Assembly (NCBI GenBank): GCA_028829895.1
Contig: CM054180.1
Coordinates: 109,173,635 to 109,237,634 of the forward strand
DNA length: 64,000 nucleotides
From: Sinotaia quadrata
Taxonomy: Eukaryota; Mollusca; Gastropoda; Architaenioglossa; Viviparidae
Direction of reading: 5' to 3'
The notes under the pieces were generated by a model. That model worked only from the letters and a program-made list of their open reading frames with translations. It ran no database searches and was not told the origin of the DNA. Both the position numbers and the translations under genes were made by a program. Below, piece after piece: positions 49,007 to 60,943 of the stretch; the stretch's first letter is position 1; every line of letters starts with the position of its first letter.

Positions 49007-52000
49007 TCTTACACTATCTCAGTAAAAGTTTAAACGATGTATTTTTAAATTTTAAGTCTGTTTCAACTGAGTCCTTCCAACCACCAAGTGCATACATAAT
49101 GAGTTATTATTTCTTTGGTCAACAGTATTCCAAGGAATGGATGTGGTATGGCTGTAGTGTTATAGAAAATAATTTTATAACAGTACAGCTTGTAGTCTTC
49201 AATTTCTTGAAGCAGATCAGCTGCAAGTACCTTTCCTACATCCTACCAAGAACAAAAGATTATTGATTTTCATTGATATATATATTAATTTTTATATTTA
49301 CACATATCTAAAGCTCAACACATCAGATGAGCTGGGTTAGATTAAAAAAAAAGGTAATGCTTCTTAAATTTTCTTTGATCATAATTTCCCTTTCTTTATT
49401 TTTTTCTATATGGACTACCAACACCAGTTTGATGCAAGTCCCAAGTCTATCTGTCTGTCTGCTTCGCCTATCTATCTATCTTTAAACCTGAAATTTCTTA
49501 TGTGCATGTGGGGATGGGGTCTCACAAGAGACTTGTTAGTTCCTAAGCAAGACCTTGTGTACGACCATGTTGCAAATAATAACATAAGAAACCTGACATG
49601 AAATGTTTAATAATTTATTTCAACTGCTGAGGTTTAGCTGTTTTTAGTTACGTGTATGCTTGTGGTTTCTAATGACAGGATTATGTCATAGGAGCACTGA
49701 TATCTGATTATGTCCACTATTGACACCAAAACTAAAGACACTAACATAAAGGAAACATCGTTGATGTACTCTTTCTCTGTCAAGGATTCTAAAAAAAAAG
49801 GATAAAGGAAAGCTTTCCTGTGACAAGAAAAAGGCCTTATCACAAAAGATATAATAATAATAATAATAATAATAAAAAGATGATAATCTAAAACTTAATT
49901 TTATAGAAGTTCTAAGTGCTTAAAATATTTTTCACATAAAAACACCAGGTTTATAAATATATTTTAAATTAATCAAATCAGAAAACTTTGGATAATGTAG
50001 CAAAATAAAAAGAATCGTAGAGAAGTGGTGTGACAACTGACATGATCAGTTATTAGATCTCCGATATAATGCACATATATTTACTAGTATTATACAAAGA
50101 GTTTATGACACATAACTATATAATTAAACTGAAATAGGTCAAATTAAATTATAGTACTTATCCATTATTATAATGGAAGCACTAAAAATTATGGTCACAA
50201 ATTAACATTATTTAAACAGAAAGTAGTCATGGTCACACAAAGTATCAAAAAGACTGTTACAAACAGGAAAATATGACATGAAAATGAATAGAAGAAAACA
50301 TTTACCACAAAACAAATTGGTGAAATGATAAAATTACTGAGTTCTTGTGTCAAATGACTTTTTTAAAGAACTATTTCACACTATGTTCAATATGTCAAGT
50401 GTGGTATTGAACTATTGAAATGAATGGATGAAATGGGAGAATAAATAAAAAAAACTGAGTGCTCATGTGTGACAAAAGGATTATGTTAATACTATATTAT
50501 TTTTATTCAAGGAGAATCAAGTCGTATATGCACATGAGTGTCTGATTCATTTAGCAAATTTCACTTGCATCAGATTAAATAAAAATCTTCAGCATCCTTT
50601 GAAATAGTCCATTATTACATATAGTTATACTACAATTATCTACTGTTGTGAAACATTGTAATCAATGACTACAGCATTCATCTACTTTATGGATAGAAAG
50701 TTTTTTTCTGAAATCTTTATTCAACAAACAAATTATCACTTCTAATGCTTTCCTGTCAAGATATTTATCTAGGCTGGCAATTTATGTCACAAGCATTACT
50801 GATGGTACAGCAAAAGTCAACTGATCAGCAAAGTCATTTGACTTACAAAATATCTGCTGATCTCAACCTTGATTATTCTTTTAGTGTGGTAATAAACTCA
50901 GATCATTTCCAATGTATGCTAATTTGAATTTTAAAATTGCTTGAAAATATTAGTTATGATAGCTCTTTGGCCTAAAATATAATACCATAAACAAAAAAAT
51001 CAGAAGTATCTGCCAGGGGTTGTAATTCAGACATTGTAAAAATGTGGTGCAATCTTTCCCATAAGCCCAATACATGTATTAAATATTTTGAGTTAGAAGA
51101 TTTTATTTCATGCTATTAATTAATCTTTTCCTTCTGAAAAATAACATAAAACCTTCTAAAAAAAATTAAAGCTAACTACAGATACTGCAAAATTCAACAA
51201 TAGTTTTATATACAAAAATAAATATATCATTATATGTAATTTGATTCTAACCATGTTGAACTATATTTTTCTCCATGTGACCTTTATTATTTCCAATGTT
51301 TCTTATATTTTCCTAACTGTCCTTCATATCAAAGTAACTTACACTAATAACCGCTTCAAAGCCTCAATTACAAAGAAAGAAAATAAGTATTAAGTAACAC
51401 TCAATGTAATATATAGGATGTGATTGGCAGTTAGAAAGGGCCAAATTTTGACAAGTAAAGATCAACTTATGTAAAGGTTTATAAAATGTTAAACTAATAT
51501 AAATTGGGGAGTGTCTCTGAATGTTTATTATGTGATCTATCTTCAAAGTGTTTTAACCAAACAGAAGCAATATATATGACAATGATTATGAATAAATGCA
51601 TTTATGTCACCTTAGAAAAGATCTTAAGTACCATTAGAAAAATGTATCTACAACTAAGTACAACTACAAGTGTTACTTTGTAATTTTTACAGATAATACA
51701 TCAAGCCATAAATATGAATTTTGTTTGTATATCATTTCAAATTCAATATAATTAAAATACTAATGCAGTCTGTCAGATTATCACAAAATTAGTAAAAAGT
51801 AAATCTCTGATCAGAAAAAACTAATGTTTAAATAGTTTATGTTTTCACTATAAAGCACTAAACTTGAATGACCTCAAATGTGATAGCCCACTGTTGACAA
51901 CACATTAACAAATAAATCTTATGTGTATAATGTGTGTAAACAGTGTGACTGTGTGTGTGTGTGTGTGTGTAAAAATTATGAATATGGTAGATAACTCATG

Positions 52001-52047
52001 GTAACCTAAACCGAATTAGTTACTGTTTTAGTATTATAGAGTTGTGC

Positions 52048-52103
<56 letters not shown>

Positions 52104-52901
52104 CCTACTGTTTATTTATCACTATTACCAAAATTAAAATTTAGATGATCAATATAAAAGAGTGATGATTTGATACTGATTATAAATCAAAAACATTTAA
52201 TAAATAATTGCAGTCTGAAACTGAAATACATGACCCAAAGTGAAAAACACCATCCTAATTTTGTGATAAATAGGTCTATTATGCATTTAATTATGAATTT
52301 ATTTTAAACTTAAATGAAATAAACTGTCAGAATAATAGAAGTATGTTAAGATTGGGTTAGGTTTGCAACAATAACAAATAAGTATAGGGCCTACATAGTA
52401 CATTACATGTAATATAAATTTTACAAAACGATGAGTTTGTTTTTCATGCATCTTTATCCACTAAAAGCCGACTAAAATACACCAAGGTTTAAAACAAAGT
52501 AAATACTCACCACATCATATACACAATACCATTAGCAGTGCAATTTTCTGTACGTTGCTTTTCATACCAAGCAAAGATAGGGATTGTTGTCCGAATAGTT
52601 CAAGTCAACACATTATTCTTTCGTTGCACACCTATGACATCTCATAATGACATGGAAACGAAAACAGGAAGTGAATTAATTAGAGCTAAACACAAATCGT
52701 ACTTTGCATTACTGTTAGTTTCGTAGTCAAGGTATATTTTATAGTAATTTTGCATTAAATATTTACAGACATTTGGTAAATATTTTTTAGTTGTTTACGA
52801 ATAAGAATTGCTTAAAGATATTTCTAAGTATATACTTAGAAGTATGGTAGAGAATTTTATTCCATGTTTATAGGACAGAGGGTTAAAGCGACAAGATTAA
52901 A
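49007..52901. other. Upstream region of VAV, no gene recognised
   Basis: AT-rich sequence with a short (AAT)n at 49848-49875, a TG run at 51953-51970 and an AT/TG array at 52053-52102. Open frames of 60-91 codons show no domain. The VAV promoter and 5' UTR should lie at the right end, but no TATA or initiator stands out. Confidence 0.5.
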
Positions 52902-53111
52902 ATGGCGTCGGAAGAGTGGAGGCAATGTGTAGAGTGGCTGGTACGATGCCAGATTCTACCCAACGAACACAAAGCTACAAAAGTAGATGCTTCTGCTTTT
53001 GATTTAGCACAAGCTTTGAGAGATGGCGTCTTAATATGCCATTTGTTGAACCAGCTCTGTCCTGGCAGTGTGGACCCGAAAGATTTTAGTCCGCGTCCGC
53101 AGATGTCACAG
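52902..53111 (+). CDS. VAV: VAV exon 1 (start of CH domain)
   Basis: VAV proteins are Rho/Rac guanine-nucleotide exchange factors downstream of tyrosine kinases, normally CH-acidic-DH-PH-C1-SH3-SH2-SH3. This exon encodes residues 1-70, the first half of the calponin-homology domain. Family landmarks are EEWRQCVEWLVRCQILP at the N-terminus, LAQALRDGVLICHLLNQLCP and the ending RPQMSQ. The ATG at 52902 aligns with the family start. The exon ends in phase 0 at CAG|GTTTGT. The four exons seen are join(52902..53111,57114..57230,60888..60943,63764..63862), and the gene continues beyond the window. Invertebrates usually have one VAV, so no paralogue number is given. Confidence 0.95.
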
Positions 53112-55671
53112 GTTTGTACATTTTTATCTCTTCGGGAACTTCTTCCTGGTTCACTGTGTAAGATTAAAAATAAAGTACCCTGGTACAGAACCATCTCTTT
53201 TAACACTGTCACTACTTCATTTCAGCATGCATTTTAAGAACATTTTTAATTCCTTTAACTAGGCCTATATTATGTTATAAAATTAATTTCATTGCCCTTG
53301 TAGTGTAATACTTATAGTTATACAAAGATTTTTAACTACATCATAGTTCATACCTGTATTTGTATTTATCTGTTCTAAACGAATTAATTGCTGCCTCTAA
53401 CCATAAACTGATTAGTTATTTGACAGACATTTGGGTGCATTTGTGTTCTGAAACTAAAGCTTATGGTGGAGTATTTAGAATTTATCATATTCTTTTTTCA
53501 AAGTAGGGCCTATTTATTAATATTATTCAACAATTTTTTTAAATAATTTTGGGTGGAATGTTTATTCTCTTAATTTAATCAGACATTATGCTTTATAATT
53601 TACTAGTATCGCCAAGTTATTAATAATAGTAGTACTACTACTAGCATTAGTTTTCAGTAGTTAATAAACTCTTTTATTATTTATTTATTATATTTTTATA
53701 ATGATTATTACTACTAATAATACTACTAGTACTAGTAGTAGTACTTAGTAGTACTATGCAGAAATGGAGTATTAGTATTACTTAATTATTGTGTGTGCTA
53801 ATAAAATAATATTATTGAAAGATGACAGTTATTTTGATGCCTTGCTGTTTTTGTATTGAAATAGATATTACAGCATTTAATAATAATTTCAAAATCATTG
53901 CTTCCATGATTAATACAAATTACAATAATAGTAGTAATATATATGCTAATAAGGGTTTTTAACATTTTACTATTTTAGAATTAGTTTTACTTGTTGAAAT
54001 ATTATTAGGGCCTGTATTTCAACCTTTAAGTTTAAAGGCTTAATTTTATTATAATTAATATCAGTTGCAAACCACACTCAAATAGTAATTATTGTACAAT
54101 GGTATATTTTAATTTTTAGGATACATAGTTTTATTTCTTTTAAAATATGCTAAAATAATATTTATGAAAAATATAATATATATATAATTTATTATTTATA
54201 TATTTGTATTAATTTAGTTCTTTTCCTTTTTGTTCTTTTAAAATTAATTACAAATGCTGTGTCATCCATTATAATATTTTTTTATTACTCATACTCATAG
54301 TTAGACTGGAGCAAAAGTTGTACACAAAATATACAATTGCTACAATGGTAGAAATAAATATAATTAATACTTGTTATTATTATATTACTTCTAGTATACA
54401 TAGTTCAAAAATCAGTCTTACGATAATTTATACTTGTAAGTTGTATATGTATCTATTTCATTAAAGCACACTGCTATCTATTTTATTAAAGCACACTTTA
54501 TTACTTGATACTTTTTAAAAACCTCTTGTAGTTATAATATCTGGGAAGACAGCTCTTCAATCTTTTGGGCCCTTCTTCCTGGTACACTCAAAGTTAGTTT
54601 AATTTAAGTGCTGTCTCTGTTAATCATTAAATAGTAACATACTGTTTGTAACACTCTGTAGAAATGCTTTTTAACTTATTTAAATATGTGGCAGATGAAA
54701 AAATTTGATAAGAATAGTGTATATCATATTTATGATTTAATAATTAAAATTATGTACATAATGGTAAACAAATACATAAACAACTAAATACTTTTTAAAT
54801 TGTAAGATTGAAATAATTTATTAGTATAATCAGTTATCTAGTAATCACAGGATGATGAATATGATGTTGACTTCATAAAGCTCTTATTCTTTTAAGAGCT
54901 AAAAGTAGTCTTAAGTGATTTATAATAATTATGCATAAAATATAAAAGGCTTAAAATCTACTTAAAATCATAAAAGTTAAGAATACTGAAGTTGATATAA
55001 ACAAAACACATTTGTAAGAAACATGTAGAAAGACTATAAAAATAAATATATTTTCAGGAAAATCTAAATAAAATGGAGTCCAAATGCATGTATAACTAAT
55101 AAGGTTTAAATAAACATTGACACTGAAGGAAAGTGCTCTTGTTATTGATGAAAAATGTGGAGAGTTCTCACACTCTGTGCATCCCCCCTACCCCCCCCCC
55201 CCAAAAAAAAATATATATATAAATAATACAATTTAAGCAGTATGTAGATCTGTTGCAAGCCCATGTCAAAAATATATTTTGAACAGTCAAAACTTTAAAT
55301 AAGCAGTATACCTTCACTTTTTGTCCATATTTTACTTTTTGTTTTATATGTTAATTAGTTATTATGAGGGGACACCCAGAATATCAGAGATTTAAGACAA
55401 AATTTGGTTTTTAATTTTATAATCATTATAAAATATAATCATTTTACTGTTACTGTATAATTTGGTAGTACGAAATTACTTTATGACAGCATTTTACTAG
55501 TAGCACTAACTAGTAGGATATTGTTTATTTAAAAACAGAAGTTTCATATAAACAAATATTTTGCTTTGACTGTATCAATACAAAGTTTGTAGTTATTAAT
55601 AAATGTGCTAGTTTTTTAATATAAATATATATAATATATACACGTATGTAAAGTTAAACATTATTGATGTG

Positions 55672-55709
<38 letters not shown>

Positions 55710-57113
55710 AGCATGAATGGATGATAAGATAAACACATCTCACTAAAAGAAAACTTTACACTACTCAGTAAAGATAATAGCAATTTGATAACCTGTACAG
55801 AAATTTTATTCAGTTTCTGTTATCTGTTTACATTATTACACCTGTTAAAAAAAATCACAGGAAGTTCTGTTTTGTGTGTGTTTGTGTTAACTGATTCTGA
55901 CTGAAAGAGTTTAATAAATAATAGTATTTTTGAAATATGACATGGTGTATTGTTACATTATTTCATAATTTTTTCAAACTTTGCATGCAATTTTTCTTTT
56001 TCTAAGTTTTCTTCTTATTTTTTTCAAATCATAGTCTGCTGTAAGCAGATATATCAGTAATTAATAAATTATAATAATAATATATCACTAGCATTATTTA
56101 TGCACTGACATTCACTGGTTACAACGATAGTCTCTTAGTACATATTAATTTTTGCATTTAAAACTTTTAAATAAACTTAAGAGAGTGAAAAGTAGTTACA
56201 TTTCTAATTGTTCTATAAAAGTATAATCTAACATATAGGTGCTGTGTAAAGATGACATGCCCAAAGAGGGCATAGTATTACTATTACTAGTATTTATAAA
56301 GCAGTAAGTTAATTGTTTTCAAATGAGAATATTGAAATTTGAATACAGATTTGTAGGCTGTTGAATGAGAATGATGCATTTCGTTTTCACCCGGTACCTT
56401 TTATTTTTTAATGAAAATGCAATTTTATTAGATATTGTTTCAGTGACATTAATGAGCAGTTTTTTTTAAATACTGAATTAACTTTGAAATACCTATGCTT
56501 TTAAAGAATAAAATGCAGCCCATTTCTAGTTTTAATTTTTAAAAATATTTATCCAGAAAGGCAAAGTAAAAAGAGAATGTTTTAAATAAATCAAAATTCT
56601 TTCTTTGTTTTTTTAAAAGATACATCTAATAGGTAATATTTTTGCTATATTACTATAGTACTAAGTTACTGTAATAGTAGAAAAGCTCTATCAATATCAT
56701 TGATATAAATGATATACGTGTGTGCTATTTCAGTGTTTCACAATACTTAAGAACAGAGACCATTAGTGTAGATTTAATTATAAAGTTCCTCAGTTTTACT
56801 AAGAGTAGTCACTCCTGTGACTGAGATAAAAAGCAAACAACATTGTCTTAAAACTCTTATTATCGTTGATTGCTATCTCATATTAAAATAGTATTGCTAC
56901 TGCACTTTGAATGCCAGTATTTTACAAGTTGGGTCACTTTTAAATTTGGTAACTATGGCATTGTTTCTTTTTTCTCTGATTATTTTTCTTTATTCTTTGT
57001 TATTTATTATATTGCTTATGCTCTTTGCTTATTTTGTAATGACTTGAAATTAATTAAATGTAAGGCATTGGTGTTTTATGACTAGTATTAGATTGTTTTT
57101 CACTTTTTTCCAG
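53112..57113 (+). other. VAV intron 1
   Basis: A 4.0-kb AT-rich intron, GT...TTTTTTCCAG. It contains a (TA)n run at 55671-55707 and palindromic ACTAGTAGT clusters near 53625-53760. No gene inside. Confidence 0.85.
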
Positions 57114-57230
57114 TTTCTCTGCATGAAAAACATACGGACATTTCTTCAAACATGTTCAAAAGTTTTCAGTCTACGTGAAAGCGATTTGTTTCAGCCACAT
57201 GACCTATTTGATGTCAAAGACTTCAAAAAA
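57114..57230 (+). CDS. VAV: VAV exon 2 (CH domain, middle)
   Basis: The exon follows the strong acceptor CACTTTTTTCCAG and encodes residues 71-109 in phase 0. [14 protein letters not shown], then [20 protein letters not shown], matches the second half of the VAV calponin-homology domain. The donor is AAA|GTGAGA. Confidence 0.95.
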
Positions 57231-60200
57231 GTGAGAAGCCTATTTAATTAATATATGACTGTGCAACTGCAAGTAATTATATGGCTTCTGTTATATAGTG
57301 TTCATGTTATCACTCATTGGCAGATAAATTGGTGTCACTGAGTGGCAAGTAATATGGCCTGATAATTGATGTTTTCAATGGATGGATAAGATTCACTGAC
57401 TGATGGTGATACTGTCATATAGACATTTAACTGATTCTCTTACTCTTCTTAATCTTATCTTATTAATAATAATATTTTACATGTATAGTAATGAGGTCAT
57501 TTGATTTATTTTTATCTCATTTGCCCTTGCTCCTAAATTTTAAAACATCGTAAAAGTAATTTAATTTAGACTTTAAATTTTAATGGGTTATTCTATAGGT
57601 TATACTAATTCAATAATTGTAATACTCGCATTTCTAATATGATTTAGACTTTATTGGGGTAATCATTCTGCAGGTAGTAATAATTATAATACTTGAATGG
57701 AAGTCGTTGATGATGATTATCACAAGAGTTGTGGGATTCTTTAATGCTAATGTTATTGGGATTATAAATAGAGTTGTAGGTATTGGTTTATCTATTTTAG
57801 TAATAGGGCTTGGTTGGGTATTATCTTCTAATATTATAAGAGATCATGAAAATAATTCTCCTTTTGAGTGTGGATTTGATCCAATAAAGTCTGTGCGGTT
57901 GCCTTATTCTATACGACTTTTTTTGTTAGCTATTATTTTTCTTATTTTTGATATTGAGGTTGTTTTATTATTTCCATTATTGGCTAGTGTTTTAATGATT
58001 TAGACTTCATTGGGCAGGCATTCTATGGGTAGTACTAATTGTAATACTCACATTTCTAGTATAATTTAGATTGTATTGGGTAGTCATTTGTTAGGTAGTA
58101 CTGTTAATAATATTTGTATTTCATTATTTTATATGACATTATCAAATGATTACTTTAGTTACAATTTGAATAAGAATGATTAAAGTTTTAATTTCAATAA
58201 ACATTTAACATATTTTGTCAGTTGCTGAGTATGCCAGTATCTGCTAACAAGACTGTATTTTTGTAAATGTATTTTCAAAATGTTTGCTATTAATTGTCAT
58301 CAGCATTTAACAACAAACAATTTATTTTTCTTAATATCCTAATTGTTCACCTTGACTGTTTGAAATATTAATATATAACTTTTCAATATAAATTACTTTA
58401 AAATTAATTGTAGACTTTGAAAACATAAAATAAAATATGTGGTTACTTTTGCATTCATTTGCTATGCACACCAATTATTATACAGTAAAAACAGGTCAGA
58501 ACACTTAAAATTTAAACCAGGTATAGCTATATCTGCACCAAAAAAAAAAAAAAAAGAAAATATTCATCAAATATAATTGTAACTACAATAACAAACATGT
58601 CCTTTGAGTATAGATATAGTATCAATATACTGCACCAGAAGTCCATTTGCAGCCTGTAGATAAGGATAGTTTGCAGTGCCAAACAGTTGATAAAGTAGTG
58701 AAACTCATTAAAATAAATAAGTCTCTTACCAGATCTGAGTTCTTCAGTACTTTATCGATTGAGGATTGGTAGTAAGGTAATTGTTTACATTCATTTCTTA
58801 CACATTCTTAGTATCAGTTTGGAACTTATTTCGTAAGGGTTATTGCATATTAAATCAGTCATAATAATGCATAATTATCAATATATATATAATTTTTTCT
58901 ATAAGGAATTAAAGAAATGAAACTTGAAAGGTGACAGTCTATTAAAAAAATTTTGTTGCTATAGTGTAGTTTTGTTTGACAGCGACTTTTTCACTTTCTT
59001 TTTAATTTGTTTATCATTGATTAGTTTAGCATATAATTACTTGGGGTGTTTTGTAATGTATGTGAGTCATTGAATAATAATTTTTTGATTAGTGCATGAT
59101 TACTTGTTCCTTTATGTGTGTCAGATAATAATTTAATAGAGTACTTCATTTTAAAAAGTTCTTCACAATATCACTTATCAGCACACAAGGGTCTAACAAA
59201 AATATGACAACCAGGCATTAATCAGTGTGTGTGTGGGCATGCAATTATTTTTATGTGGCCTAATTTCAAATGATGATTTTACATGCATATGCATATTTTT
59301 GTTTATGAATTTTTTTTAAACATTAATATATCTTAGTATCTTGTAAAATTTGTACCAAGCCAAAACATTTTCTTTAAATTATACAGTGCTTCTCTCTGAA
59401 CATGAGTTTGCCATCTATGAGAATCATATACAAACAAGTAGTTTATTGATGCTTTCATCTAGGCTCTTTGCCATCCGACATGAAAGATACACTAATCTAA
59501 TTTTCTAATTAGGATTTGTAAATTACTAGGCTTTTAAAGTTTTATAAATGTGGTCAAAGCCATAGCAGAAATAATCCTATTATTTCTCTTTATATATTTT
59601 AATGCTTACAAGAACTGTTTTGCCAAAAATAGGCTTTTGCAAAAATAGAACTCTCATATCGTGTGAAGGGATACTATATTGTTTAGCTATACAGATTTCA
59701 GTTGACAGTTCATTGCACTATGCAGAGAAAAAATATTAAGCTTAGAGATAGTAGACAGACTTTAAAAAATACTAATACTAGTAAACTATCACCAAATCTT
59801 TTAATTTCCTTAATCTATGAGAGACACCTAATCCATAAATGCTATGTTAATAAAATGAGAACTAAGGTATAAAAGGAAAATAACATTACTTCGTTAATAC
59901 TGTACTAGTATTTTATTTTTTAAATATTTTGTTGAAAACAGAAAGAAATCTTATTATTAATGTTTAGAATTAGAGTGTTTATCTTTAAAAATTACTCCAT
60001 TTCACATTTCATAGTCTTCTTGGAAATGCTCAGTGCACAGTACTGTCTGTGTTTCAGATGAAATTTACTTGTTTAATTTTTGTAATCCACTTTAATGATA
60101 AATTTGTTATCTTTGAGAAATGTAAAAATAAAAAAAATGAATAATTTTAGTCATCCGCTGTTCATGCATCTACCGTATGTGCACTCCAATGATTAACCAT

Positions 60201-60887
60201 GTTTTAAGTTTTTAAACCACGCATTTTATCACAAGACAGTATGTTGAACAGACCATGTGGATTGTAGGTCCAAATTGTGACATCACATGTTTTGTTGCTA
60301 TAAATGCTATAGTGAGAAGTCAGTCTTGCAAATGAACAAGAGCTCTGATTTCTTTCAGAAATATTGACTTTCAGTACTGAAATAAATGCATTTATACAAA
60401 TCACTGTTAAGTTTAAAGTTTTTATTCTAAGAATGGGAATTACTCATTTCTGTTTTCACGTGGATTTATTCTTATCTGTGGCTAAACTAGATTCCATTTC
60501 ACTTGGTCTTTAATATCACTTATAATAATATCTTCTGAATCATTTTTCATAATCACCCCACACACTAGCACAAAATTTTAAATTTTAAAACATGAAATAG
60601 TCATTTAATGCTTCCTCTTTTATTCCCATTACAGTATTTGTCTGATAGATATATATACTTTTATAAGTTATTGCTTGACATGCTTAAATATAATAAATGC
60701 ATGATATTAAAAGTAAAGAGGTTTGGGGCCCATATTATGTCAAACATTATCTTAATAAGCTTGAACTGTCTTAACTCTAGATAGTTAATTTACATTTTGT
60801 AGTCTAATCACATCCATTTAATAATAATAATAATTTATTACAACATTACAGATTTACTTGAGAACATTTTGCATATTCTTTGTACAG
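57231..60887 (+). other. VAV intron 2, contains a mitochondrial insertion
   Basis: A 3.66-kb intron, GTGAGA...TTTGTACAG, in phase 0. The ND3-derived insert sits at about 57570-58140. The rest is AT-rich without genes. Confidence 0.85.
57583..58135 (+). pseudogene. ND3: Nuclear mitochondrial insertion (NUMT) with ND3
   Basis: Positions 57707-58003 encode 98 residues with the NADH dehydrogenase subunit 3 core: [12 protein letters not shown], then [20 protein letters not shown] and [11 protein letters not shown]3 is normally about 115-120 residues, so the C-terminal helix is missing or frameshifted after TAG at 58001. An AGA codon just before the core reads Ser in the invertebrate mitochondrial code, as the family expects. 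The flanks are related to each other: 57583-57700 and 58004-58130 share ATTGTAATACTC-CATTTCTA and TTTAGACTT-ATTGGG. In the mitochondrial code 57583-57741 stays open with TGA as Trp. It lies inside a VAV intron, so it is nuclear, not an organelle contig. Confidence 0.88.
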
Positions 60888-60943
60888 GTTCTTGAGACAC
60901 TGTCCAAATTGTCCAAAACTGCCATCGCTCAAAAAAAATTCAG
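60888..60943 (+). CDS. VAV: VAV exon 3 (end of CH domain)
   Basis: A 56-nt exon after the acceptor TTTGTACAG. It encodes VLETLSKLSKTAIAQKKF (residues 110-127) plus two bases of codon 128. This matches the last helix of the VAV CH domain (V-x-x-TLS-LS-x-x-x-IAQ). It contains a run of eight A. The donor CAG|GTATAT is followed within 10-15 nt by a (GT)n tract. Confidence 0.92.

Noticed and set aside
52883..53212. Minus-strand 109-codon frame opposite VAV exon 1
   Set aside because: Antisense shadow of a conserved CH-domain exon.
57707..58003. ND3 as a functional gene or as evidence of an organelle contig
   Set aside because: It lies between VAV exons 2 and 3, lacks the C-terminal helix and has no tRNA or other organelle gene next to it. 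A nuclear insertion is the simpler reading.
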